51,838 nt of DNA from an uncultured Clostridia bacterium. Its GTDB lineage: Bacteria; Bacillota; Clostridia; Lachnospirales; CAG-274. The DNA lies in NCBI GenBank assembly GCA_947627425.1, contig CANQVZ010000012.1, forward strand, positions 1 through 51,838, read 5' to 3'. The notes under the pieces are model-generated. The model did not search any database and was not told where the DNA came from. It saw only the letters and a list, made by a program, of their open reading frames with translations. Positions 24,763 through 32,765 of this stretch are shown piece after piece (position 1 is the first letter of the stretch; every line of letters starts with the position of its first letter). The position numbers and the translations under genes are program-made.

Positions 24763-25982
24763 ATCAGATAACCGACTACACAAGATACAACAAAATAGCC
24801 GTTATGGGCGGCACATTCAATCCCATACACACGGGACACCTCGTTGCGGCGGAGGCGGTAAGGCAGCAGCTTGGCATAGAAAGAGTCATATTTGTGCCCT
24901 CCGGAAAGCCTCCCCACAAGGAGTCAGATCCCATGCTCACGGAACACAGATACCTTATGACGGTGCTTGCAACGGTCACAAATCCACACTTTGAGGTTTC
25001 CCGCATAGAAGTAGATAGGACGGGTCTTACCTACACCGTGGACACAATTACGGAACTTAAAAGGCGGTGCCGTGAGGACTGCAATATATACTTCATAACG
25101 GGAGCGGACGCAATAAGCGAGATACTCAAATGGAAGGAGCCGGAAAGACTCCTGTCCATGTGCGAGTTTGTGGCTGTCACAAGACCCGGCTACAACAGCA
25201 GCGAGCTTAAAAAGACTGTGAACTCCCTTAACGAAAACTACAGAGGGCGCATAACCCTTCTGGAGATACCTGCGCTTTCCATATCCTCTACGGATATACG
25301 GCACAGAGTGCTTTCGGGACAGACAATAAAATATCTTGTACCCTCGCCCGTGGAGGAATATATACTCAAGTTCGGACTCTACAGCCCCGACTTCAATTCA
25401 ATTCCGGAGGCTGACACCATAAACGCAAGGCTCCACTCCGTGCTCACACCCAAGAGATATAAGCACACACAAGGCGTTGCCGAAGAGGCGGCAAAGCTTG
25501 CCAAGCGTTACGGCGCGGATATCAAAAAGGCATACACCGCAGGACTTCTGCACGACTGCGCAAAGTGCTTTACGGACGGCGAAAAACTGAAGCTTTGCAA
25601 GGTCTACGGAGTAAAGCTTGATGATGTGCTCAAGGCCCAGCCTGATCTTACGCACAGCTTTCTGGGTGCAAAGATAGCCGAGGCGGAATACGGCATAAGG
25701 GACAAGGACATACTAAATGCCATTGCCTATCATACAACAGGCAGAGAAAATATGTCCCTGCTTGAAAAGATAGTGTTTATAGCCGACCTTATAGAGCCTA
25801 ACAGAGATTATTTCAAGGGGCTTGATAAAATAAGAAAATTGGCTTATAATAACATAGATGACGCGGTCATATCCGCACTTGAAAGAACAATAGAATACAA
25901 CAAGGAAAGAAAGAGGGTAATTCACCCGTTGGGCTTGGCTGCCCTTGAATACATTAAGGAGGGAAAAAATGAGCAACACTAA
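24759..25982 (+). CDS. nadD: NadD-YqeK fusion (NaMN adenylyltransferase + HD phosphatase)
   Basis: Residues 1 to about 205 are nicotinate-nucleotide adenylyltransferase, with GGTFNPIHTGHLVAAE and the C-terminal ISSTDIRHRV; it makes deamido-NAD. Residues about 220-407 are a YqeK-type HD domain, with His in YKHTQGVAEEA, the HD pair in GLLHDCAKCF and later His/Asp in AYHTTG and VFIADLIEPNRDY; YqeK proteins hydrolyse Ap4A to ADP. In B. subtilis these are separate neighbouring genes, nadD-yqeK, followed by rsfS, and the same order holds here. The frame is continuous, so this is a true fusion. ATGA overlap at the start; rsfS overlaps the end by 14 bases. Confidence 0.92.
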   Translation: MNQITDYTRYNKIAVMGGTFNPIHTGHLVAAEAVRQQLGIERVIFVPSGKPPHKESDPMLTEHRYLMTVLATVTNPHFEVSRIEVDRTGLTYTVDTITELKRRCREDCNIYFITGADAISEILKWKEPERLLSMCEFVAVTRPGYNSSELKKTVNSLNENYRGRITLLEIPALSISSTDIRHRVLSGQTIKYLVPSPVEEYILKFGLYSPDFNSIPEADTINARLHSVLTPKRYKHTQGVAEEAAKLAKRYGADIKKAYTAGLLHDCAKCFTDGEKLKLCKVYGVKLDDVLKAQPDLTHSFLGAKIAEAEYGIRDKDILNAIAYHTTGRENMSLLEKIVFIADLIEPNRDYFKGLDKIRKLAYNNIDDAVISALERTIEYNKERKRVIHPLGLAALEYIKEGKNEQH

Positions 25983-26337
25983 TTCTCTTGAGGCTGCAAA
26001 GCTTGCATTTCTGGCGCTTGAGGACAAGCTTGCCGAGGATATAAGAGTGCTTGACATAAGCAAGATATCGACATTGAGCGATTATTTTGTCATAGCCAGC
26101 GGTTCCAACTCGAACCAGCTCAAGGCTATGGCTGACGCAGTCGATGAAAAGCTTTACAAGGCGGGCTTTGTACTGAAGCACACAGAGGGTATACAGACAC
26201 ACAACAGAAGCTGGGTGCTTATGGACTTCGGCGACATAGTTGTGCACCTGTTCCACAAGGAGGACAGAGAATTCTATTCTCTCGAAAGAATATGGGGAGA
26301 TGCAAAGGAGCTTACAGAAGAGGAGCTCAGGGCTTAA
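25969..26337 (+). CDS. rsfS: Ribosomal silencing factor RsfS
   Basis: Binds uL14 and stops the two ribosomal subunits joining under poor nutrition. The 122-residue protein has the family segments VLDISKISTLSDYFVIASG and WVLMDFGDIVVHLF. The ATG at 25969 follows AAGGAGGG and overlaps the nadD end by 14 bases. Usual length and usual neighbours. Confidence 0.95.
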   Translation: MSNTNSLEAAKLAFLALEDKLAEDIRVLDISKISTLSDYFVIASGSNSNQLKAMADAVDEKLYKAGFVLKHTEGIQTHNRSWVLMDFGDIVVHLFHKEDREFYSLERIWGDAKELTEEELRA

Positions 26338-26373
26338 AAAGCCTTAAAATAAAAACTTTGGAGGAAACAAAAA

Positions 26374-27930
26374 GTGAACGGTAAGAAAAACAATATGGAA
26401 TACAGTGTAGATTGGACCTTAATTATGCAAGAGCTTTTGAAATATGTATGGCTCATTATTGCAGTGGTAGTTATTCTTGGCTCATTGGGCTTTATGTATA
26501 CAAAGATCTGTATGCCCCTTGAATACACTACCTCGACCTGTCTCTATGTTAAAAGCAATGAAGACAGCGCCGTAACAAACAACCTTAATCTTCAGGAGCT
26601 TGATGCTTCAAAAAGTCTTGCGGAGACATATATAGTTATACTCTCAAACGACGCTATAATGGATGTCGTTGCCGAAAGACTGAGCACTATATGTACTCAG
26701 GATGAGATAGAAAGTTATTTTTCGACTTCTCTTTCCGACAACGGAACCATAACTATCGATCCCAAGAGCGTACTGAAATATGTGCGTTTCAACACCGTAA
26801 ACGAGACCGAAATTATACAGATATCGGCAACGACCCCAAGTCCTACGATTTCTGCCGAGATATGCCGTATAATAGCTGACACGGCTCCATCCGTTATAAA
26901 AAGAGTTGTAGGCGCAGGCTTTGTTGAAACAATAAATGTGGCAAAAGTACCTATGCTGCCATCGGGACCTAATGCCATTAAAAATGGCATTATCCTCGCA
27001 TTTTTAGGTTTTATACTCATAAGCGGTATAATAATACTCAGATATATGCTCAACAGAACAATAAACAACGGCGAGGAATTCAGAACAAAGTGCAAGCTTC
27101 CCGTTCTCTCCGAGATACCCACATACGATATAGAGGGCGCAAAGTACAAAAACAACATACTCCACAAGTATCTGCCTTCATTAAGACGTAAGGATGCCCA
27201 GGCAAGAATCGCCGTGGGTACCATACTTACGGACAAGGTGCAGTTCTCCGTTACCGAGGCCTATAATATGCTCAGAACAAACCTGCACTTCACGCTTTCC
27301 ACACAGGACAGCAACGCTTTTGTTGTATCCAGTCCGCTTTCGGGCGACGGCAAGTCCACAACGGCTGCTAATATAGCCATAACTCTTGCTCAGACAAACG
27401 CAAAGGTGCTTTTGGTAGACTGTGACTTAAGGCGTCCCGTACAGCATAAGATGTTTGATCTGGACAATAAGAAGGGTCTTTCATCCGTGCTCACGGGTCA
27501 GTCCTTCAACGACAATGTGCATAAAAAGGTATATCAGACTCTCGATGTCCTCACTTCGGGTCCTATGCCTCCCAACCCCTCCGAGCTGCTCGGCTCAAAG
27601 AACATGGAAAAATTCATAACAAGCATAAAGGATCTTTACGACTATGTTATACTTGATACCTCGCCCATAAATGTGGTTACGGACGCTATGCTCCTTTCAA
27701 AGGTAACAACAGGCATAATGCTCGTTGTAAGACAGAATGTATCGACATATGACGAGATAGACAGAGCAATAGAGAGCATCAACTTTGTCGAGGGCAATAT
27801 ACTCGGCGTTGTAATAAACTCTGTTGAAGAAAACAACACTAAATATGGCAGAAAGTACGGCTATGCATATAAGTCTAATCCTTATGATACCTCAAGCCGT
27901 TCAAGACACAGCCATACCACAAAGGCATAA
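26374..27930 (+). CDS. Wzz-type modulator fused to BY-kinase (tyrosine kinase)
   Basis: A 518-residue membrane protein combining both halves of Gram-positive CapA/CapB-type systems. Wzz domain: helices at about 24-42 and 204-226 flank a 160-residue outer loop. Kinase: Walker A in SPLSGDGKSTTAAN (320-333), Walker A' in VLLVDCDLRRP (345-355), Walker B in YVILDTSPINVVTD. The C-terminal tail has a tyrosine cluster (Tyr491, 495, 497, 499, 504) that such kinases autophosphorylate. These proteins control polysaccharide polymerisation and export, but no glycosyltransferase or Wzy gene lies beside it; it sits after rsfS (36-base gap) and before a secreted SGNH-like protein. GTG start with GGAGG. Confidence 0.9.
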   Translation: MNGKKNNMEYSVDWTLIMQELLKYVWLIIAVVVILGSLGFMYTKICMPLEYTTSTCLYVKSNEDSAVTNNLNLQELDASKSLAETYIVILSNDAIMDVVAERLSTICTQDEIESYFSTSLSDNGTITIDPKSVLKYVRFNTVNETEIIQISATTPSPTISAEICRIIADTAPSVIKRVVGAGFVETINVAKVPMLPSGPNAIKNGIILAFLGFILISGIIILRYMLNRTINNGEEFRTKCKLPVLSEIPTYDIEGAKYKNNILHKYLPSLRRKDAQARIAVGTILTDKVQFSVTEAYNMLRTNLHFTLSTQDSNAFVVSSPLSGDGKSTTAANIAITLAQTNAKVLLVDCDLRRPVQHKMFDLDNKKGLSSVLTGQSFNDNVHKKVYQTLDVLTSGPMPPNPSELLGSKNMEKFITSIKDLYDYVILDTSPINVVTDAMLLSKVTTGIMLVVRQNVSTYDEIDRAIESINFVEGNILGVVINSVEENNTKYGRKYGYAYKSNPYDTSSRSRHSHTTKA

Positions 27931-27966
27931 AAATACCTTGACCCTATTCTAAAAGGGAGGGAGTAT

Positions 27967-29043
27967 ATGAAATATTTAAACAGATTGTCGGTCGTTGTGC
28001 TCTTGTTGCTGGCGATCATAATACCTATTGTGTTCTTTGCAATATCCATTGGCACAAATAAAACAATAGAAGATAACGCCAAGACTGCTCAGAGCTATGC
28101 CAAGGAATCCTCGGAAAAAAGGCTTCAATCCGAAGCGGCATATTCCGAGATCTCCAAAATAATACCGGGAGTAGTATGTATTGGCTCTGACCTTATGTCA
28201 AGCTTTGGAACAGATAACACTAACTTTGTGGCAGACCTGCAAAACAAGCTCAATAACGAGGGCTATAAAATTCCCGTGACAAATCTTGCCGTAAGAGGTG
28301 AAAATATGCTCACCATACTTGGAAGGATAGGCGTTGTTCCCTTTGTGATCGCTAAGGATGTCACTATACCGGCTAAGGCAGATCTCATAGACATAGATCT
28401 TGATTCCAGCGAGGATGGTCTGGTATGGCCTCTTGCAATATCATCGGATTCCTCAAATTTCAATCCCGTTAATATTGCGGGACATGAGGGAATGATAGGC
28501 GGAGATGTGAGAACAGACCCCGAAACGGGCGAAAACCGCCACTATTTTGTGAGAATGACAGACGGCGAGCCGTTTACAATACCGGCAGGCTCTGTGATAA
28601 ACACAAGCAGCGACGATGAGTTCAAAGACTTTGCCCACATAATATGGGTGGGTGAAAACGACAAATGGGACAACTACGAGCTGCTTTCGGACTACATAGA
28701 AAGAATAATCGCCTCCTGCGGAGCCAACAAAAGCAGATATCTTGTGCTGGGACTCATAGGCGGCAGCAGCGAAAGCACAAAGGAATACGACAGGATAATG
28801 GAGGCAAGCTTCGGTTCACACTTTTTAAATGTGCGAAAATATCTTGCCGGCGTGAAGCTTGAAGATGTCGATGTGGAGTTCACGGACGAGGACAAGCAGG
28901 CTCAGTCAAGGGGCGAGGTGCCTCAGTGCTTCTTACAGCAGGGAGGACTTGTGCTTAACGACAAGGGCTACAATGTACTGCTTGACTATGTGTACAACGG
29001 ACTTGTGGCAAACGACTGTATAAGAAAACCCAAAAATCAATAA
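27967..29043 (+). CDS. Membrane-anchored SGNH-like protein with altered active site
   Basis: 358 residues: membrane anchor at 8-28, a short helical linker, then an extracellular domain with the layout of SGNH/GDSL hydrolases. Block I reads CIGSDLMSSFG (73-76 GSDL instead of GDSL), block II is NLAVRGENM (106-113), block III is GEND (229-232, fitting GxND) and block V is GGLVLNDKGY (326-335), where the usual D-x-x-H is replaced by G-G-L-V. So the nucleophile position is changed and the catalytic dyad missing, although the oxyanion residues remain. It probably does not hydrolyse esters in the standard way. It follows the BY-kinase by 36 bases and ends at a strong terminator, so the two form a unit. 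Confidence 0.7.
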   Translation: MKYLNRLSVVVLLLLAIIIPIVFFAISIGTNKTIEDNAKTAQSYAKESSEKRLQSEAAYSEISKIIPGVVCIGSDLMSSFGTDNTNFVADLQNKLNNEGYKIPVTNLAVRGENMLTILGRIGVVPFVIAKDVTIPAKADLIDIDLDSSEDGLVWPLAISSDSSNFNPVNIAGHEGMIGGDVRTDPETGENRHYFVRMTDGEPFTIPAGSVINTSSDDEFKDFAHIIWVGENDKWDNYELLSDYIERIIASCGANKSRYLVLGLIGGSSESTKEYDRIMEASFGSHFLNVRKYLAGVKLEDVDVEFTDEDKQAQSRGEVPQCFLQQGGLVLNDKGYNVLLDYVYNGLVANDCIRKPKNQ

Positions 29044-29056
29044 TATGTCTAAAAAT

Positions 29057-29082
29057 GAGGAGCAAAACGCTCCTCTTTTTTT
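29057..29082 (+). terminator. Terminator after SGNH-like gene
   Basis: A 7-base-pair stem (GAGGAGC / GCTCCTC), AAAAC loop, then seven T. Confidence 0.92.
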
Positions 29083-29105
29083 AATATATAAAATCGTCAT
29101 ATTCC

Positions 29106-29134
29106 TTGAAATCAGAATAAAAATATGGTATATT
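29106..29134 (+). promoter_or_regulatory. Sigma-A promoter for the EamA-proBA operon
   Basis: TTGAAA (29106-29111) and TATATT (29129-29134), spacer 17 bases, about 30 bases before the start codon. Confidence 0.6.
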
Positions 29135-29162
29135 TATCTTTAATGGATAATGGAGTGATATC

Positions 29163-30062
29163 ATGGACAAAAGAATATATTATTTTTATGTAATATGCGG
29201 AGCGTCGCTATGGGGACTTATAAGCCTGTTTTCTTATTCCCTGTCGGACTGCGGTATATCCTCCGGAAATATAGTGGTGATAAGAAGCTTCGGAGCCTCT
29301 GCCCTGCTCTTTATTATATTTGCGCTAAAGGACAGATCGCTTCTGAAAATAGAGCTTAAGGATATAAAATATTTCATAGGTACCGGCATAATAAGCTTTG
29401 TACTTTTCAATCACTGCCTTTTCACATCTATGGAGACCTGCTCAGCGGCAATATCGGTGGTGCTTCTCTACACTGCACCCATATTCGTCATGCTTATGTC
29501 CGCCCTGCTTTTCAAGGAAAAAATGACGGCTCGTAAGATATGCGCTCTCATACTTGCCGTGGCGGGCTGTGCGCTCGTTACGGGAATAACGGGCAGTATA
29601 AACGGCACGCCCTTCGGACTTCTGTGCGGACTTGGTTCGGGCTTCTTTTATGCGCTCTACAGCATATTCGGCAGATATGCCCTTGAAAAATACCGTCCCG
29701 TGACAGTGACGCTTTACACATTTTTGTTCGCAGCCATAGGCTCTCTGCCTCTTATGCGGTTTAGCGAGCTGTGCGCAGGGCTTTCACAGCCAAGGGGCAT
29801 AATAAACGCCCTGCTCATAGTGACCGTATCCACGGTAAGCCCGTTTTTGCTCTACACAAAGGGTCTTTCGGGCATAGAATCGGGCACGGCGTCCATACTA
29901 GCCACGGCGGAGCCTGCCGTGGGCGTGATGGTGAGTGTATTCATACTTCATCAGCCCTTGACGATATCCGGCATAATAGGCATATTGCTCATACTTATGG
30001 GCGTTTTAGCCATAAATATAAATTTTGGGAGAAAAGAAAATGAATTACAGAGAAAAGCTTAA
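29163..30062 (+). CDS. EamA / drug-metabolite transporter family permease
   Basis: A 299-residue protein with ten predicted membrane helices in two EamA repeats (about 5-135 and 150-290), beginning ICGASLWGLISLFSY and with repeat two at LLCGLGSGFFYALYSIFG. The family exports amino acids and other metabolites. It overlaps proB by 23 bases, which suggests a tie to glutamate or proline metabolism, but the substrate is inference only. Confidence 0.88.
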   Translation: MDKRIYYFYVICGASLWGLISLFSYSLSDCGISSGNIVVIRSFGASALLFIIFALKDRSLLKIELKDIKYFIGTGIISFVLFNHCLFTSMETCSAAISVVLLYTAPIFVMLMSALLFKEKMTARKICALILAVAGCALVTGITGSINGTPFGLLCGLGSGFFYALYSIFGRYALEKYRPVTVTLYTFLFAAIGSLPLMRFSELCAGLSQPRGIINALLIVTVSTVSPFLLYTKGLSGIESGTASILATAEPAVGVMVSVFILHQPLTISGIIGILLILMGVLAININFGRKENELQRKA

Positions 30063-30843
30063 GGACTGCAAAAGAATAGTTGTAAAGGTGGGCACAACCT
30101 CTCTTACATATGAAAACGGCAGATTTAATTTAAAGAAAATAGACCGTCTTTCAAAAATGCTCACGGATCTGACAAACAAGGGTATTGAAACGGTGCTGGT
30201 GTCATCTGGAGCAATAGCCATAGGCGCAGAAAAGCTGGGACTTGAAAGACCGAGGGACATAGTGGGCAAGCAGGCGGCATCGGCAGTGGGACAGGCTCTG
30301 CTCATGCAGATGTACGAAAAATTTTTCAGCGAATACAATCAGAAGGTGGCTCAGATACTGCTCACAAAGCCCGTATTTGATGCCGAAATAAAAAGACGCA
30401 ACGCCCTGAATACCATAAACAAGCTCCTTGAAATGGGCGTCATACCCATAGTGAATGAAAACGACACCATTTCAACGGATGAGTTCAACGAATTTTCGGA
30501 CAACGACACGCTCTCGTCATATGTTGCGGCGCTTATAAAAAGCGATCTGCTGGTCATACTCTCCGACATAGACGGTATGTACACAGGCGATCCCAACAAG
30601 GACAGCAATGTCGAAATGATAGACACTGTGCCCAAGATAACCGACGAAATATATTCTCTTGCGGGAGGCTCTTCGTCAAGACTCGGTACGGGCGGAATGA
30701 TAACAAAGGTAAAGGCTGCCGACTACCTCGGAAAGAAAAATGTGAGCATGGTGATCGCGTCGGGCGACAATCCCGATGTGGTATACGACATACTGGAAGG
30801 CAGAAAAATAGGCACTTTGTTTGTGGGTGGCAACATTGGATAA
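30040..30843 (+). CDS. proB: Glutamate 5-kinase
   Basis: Phosphorylates glutamate to gamma-glutamyl phosphate, the first step of proline synthesis. The 267-residue protein is the short form: an amino-acid-kinase domain (VVKVGTTSLT, VLVSSGAIAIGAEKLG, VNENDTISTDEF, LSDIDGMYTGDPN) with no C-terminal PUA domain. ATG at 30040 is preferred over an in-frame TTG at 30025 because the GGGAGA site lies between them. It is followed by the cyclo-ligase gene and then proA. Confidence 0.94.
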   Translation: MNYREKLKDCKRIVVKVGTTSLTYENGRFNLKKIDRLSKMLTDLTNKGIETVLVSSGAIAIGAEKLGLERPRDIVGKQAASAVGQALLMQMYEKFFSEYNQKVAQILLTKPVFDAEIKRRNALNTINKLLEMGVIPIVNENDTISTDEFNEFSDNDTLSSYVAALIKSDLLVILSDIDGMYTGDPNKDSNVEMIDTVPKITDEIYSLAGGSSSRLGTGGMITKVKAADYLGKKNVSMVIASGDNPDVVYDILEGRKIGTLFVGGNIG

Positions 30844-31375
30844 AAGCGAAATAAGACAAAAATTCAAGGCTGTAAGAAAGGAACTTGCGGGAGAAATAAC
30901 CTATAAATTTTACAGCACTCCGGAATATACGAATGCAGAAAAAATATTCTGCTTTTACAGCTTTGGCTCCGAGATAGACACTACAAAATTAATAAAAAGG
31001 GCGCTTGCGGACGGCAAAAGCGTTGCCCTGCCCTGCGTGAAAGAGGGACAGAGCAATATGGTGTTTATATCCATAAATTCTGTTGACGGACTTGTAAAGG
31101 ACAGATATGGCATACCCTCTCCCGAATATGACGAAAATAATATTGTATTATCCGACAACAGTACGCTTATAATAGTTCCCGGACTTGCCTTTGATGATGA
31201 TTTTTACAGGATAGGATACGGTGGAGGATATTACGACAAATATCTCGGCGAGAACACATATATGTCCACCGCGGGAGTATGCTTTGAAGGACAGCTCACT
31301 CATAAGCTCCCTAAAGATGAGCACGATATAAGTGTAGATATGATAGTTACCGAAAAGGGAATAAGGAGGAAATAA
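30836..31375 (+). CDS. 5-formyltetrahydrofolate cyclo-ligase
   Basis: Converts 5-formyl-THF to 5,10-methenyl-THF with ATP, returning stored folate to use. The 179-residue protein has the signature GYGGGYYDKYL and the N-terminal KSEIRQKFKAVRKEL. The TTG at 30836 is the most likely start: it gives the family N terminus and lies inside the last codons of proB (8-base overlap), so translation is coupled. Its position between proB and proA is unusual; the genes are otherwise unrelated in pathway. Confidence 0.92.
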   Translation: MDKSEIRQKFKAVRKELAGEITYKFYSTPEYTNAEKIFCFYSFGSEIDTTKLIKRALADGKSVALPCVKEGQSNMVFISINSVDGLVKDRYGIPSPEYDENNIVLSDNSTLIIVPGLAFDDDFYRIGYGGGYYDKYLGENTYMSTAGVCFEGQLTHKLPKDEHDISVDMIVTEKGIRRK

Positions 31376-31376
31376 A

Positions 31377-32621
31377 ATGACATTAAAGGAAACGGGCGAA
31401 AGAGCCAAAAAAGCCAAAAGAGCGCTTGCAAGGCTCACAACGGACGAAAAAAACAGCATATTAAGAGGCTGCGCTAAGGCACTTAACGAAAACAGCAGAG
31501 AAATAATAAGGGCAAATGCCATTGACCTTGAAAACGGTAAAAATGCAGGGCTTAAGCCCTCTATCATAGACAGACTGATACTGGACGAGAGAAGAATAGC
31601 AGGCATGGCTGACGGACTTGAACAGATAGCAGCCCTGCCCGATCCCGTGGGAGAAATGCTCAATATGCGTACTCTGCCGAACGGGCTTACAGTAGGTCAG
31701 AAAAGAGTGCCTATGGGCGTTATAGGCATAATTTATGAGGCAAGACCGAATGTCACATCCGACGCTTTCGGACTGTGCTTAAAGGCAGGCAGCGCCGTTA
31801 TACTCAGAGGCGGAAAGGACGCCATCAACTCCAACATTGCCATAATAAAGCTTTTCAGAGATAAAATAAAGGAGCTTGGCTTTGAAAGCGACATTGTTCA
31901 GCTTATGGAGGATACCTCCAGAGAAAGCTCAACGGAAATGATGAGAATGAACGGATATATAGATGTGCTCATTCCCAGAGGCGGAGCGGGGCTGATACAG
32001 AGCGTTGTTAAGAATTCCACGGTACCCGTTATAGAAACAGGCGTGGGCAACTGCCATATATTTGTGGACGAAAGCGCAGATATCGAAAAAGCAGTCAATA
32101 TAACGGTAAATGCAAAGGCTCAGAGACCGGGAGTATGCAACGCTGCCGAAACACTTCTTGTGCATAAGAATATAGCGGAAAAATTCCTTCCGCCCGTTAT
32201 AAAGGCGCTCAGGGAAAAGAATGTTGAAATAAGAGGCGACAAGGCTGTAAAGGCTATAGTAAACGATGTGAAGGATGCCGTTGAAGATGACTGGGCAACG
32301 GAATACCTCGACTATATACTTGCTGTAAAGGTAGTTGCGGATATAGATGAGGCAATAGAGCATATCGCAAAATACTCCACGGGGCACTCCGAATGCATAG
32401 TAAGCGAAAGCTATACCAACACGCAGAGATTTCTCGGCGAGGTAGACTCCGCCGCGGTATATGCAAATGCATCCACACGCTTTACAGACGGCAACGAATT
32501 CGGCTTCGGAGCGGAAATAGGCATAAGCACACAAAAACTCCACGCAAGGGGTCCTATGGGACTTAAAGAGCTTACCACCACAAAGTATATAATATACGGC
32601 AGCGGACAGATAAGAGGATAA
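31377..32621 (+). CDS. proA: Glutamate-5-semialdehyde dehydrogenase (gamma-glutamyl phosphate reductase)
   Basis: Reduces gamma-glutamyl phosphate to glutamate semialdehyde with NADPH, the second step of proline synthesis. The 414-residue protein belongs to the aldehyde dehydrogenase superfamily: GVIGIIYEARPNVTSDA, AVILRGGKDAINSN and the catalytic cysteine in RPGVCNAAETLL. It starts one base after the cyclo-ligase stop with an AAGGAGG site. proC is not in the window. Confidence 0.96.
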   Translation: MTLKETGERAKKAKRALARLTTDEKNSILRGCAKALNENSREIIRANAIDLENGKNAGLKPSIIDRLILDERRIAGMADGLEQIAALPDPVGEMLNMRTLPNGLTVGQKRVPMGVIGIIYEARPNVTSDAFGLCLKAGSAVILRGGKDAINSNIAIIKLFRDKIKELGFESDIVQLMEDTSRESSTEMMRMNGYIDVLIPRGGAGLIQSVVKNSTVPVIETGVGNCHIFVDESADIEKAVNITVNAKAQRPGVCNAAETLLVHKNIAEKFLPPVIKALREKNVEIRGDKAVKAIVNDVKDAVEDDWATEYLDYILAVKVVADIDEAIEHIAKYSTGHSECIVSESYTNTQRFLGEVDSAAVYANASTRFTDGNEFGFGAEIGISTQKLHARGPMGLKELTTTKYIIYGSGQIRG

Positions 32622-32633
32622 AAAATCAAAAGC

Positions 32634-32692
32634 CCGTCATTATCATTTCCTAAACCAGCATTTTTTAGTGATCATAGGAATCGATAAGACGG
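32634..32692 (+). other. Large imperfect hairpin in the proA-malic enzyme gap
   Basis: Between the convergent proA and malic enzyme genes, the arms 32634-32652 and 32675-32692 pair in three blocks: CCGTC/GACGG, TTATC/GATAA and TTCCTA/TAGGAA, broken by one bulged A and a 2x2 internal loop, with a 22-base T-rich loop. The stem is 16 base pairs and is followed 30 bases on by a terminator. It may be a 3'-UTR structure, a small RNA, or a decayed inverted-repeat element. Function is not known. Confidence 0.5.
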
Positions 32693-32721
32693 ACTACACT
32701 ATACTTTTTTACACATTCCAA

Positions 32722-32752
32722 CAGGGCGGGAAAATAAACCGCCCTGCTTTTT
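32722..32752 (+). terminator. Terminator of the proBA operon
   Basis: An 8-base-pair GC-rich stem (CAGGGCGG at 32722-32729, CCGCCCTG at 32739-32746), 9-base loop, then CTTTTTTA. The plus-strand T run favours this direction; it also lies just past the malic enzyme stop and may block that transcript. Confidence 0.85.
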
Positions 32753-32765
32753 TATGCAACTGTAA

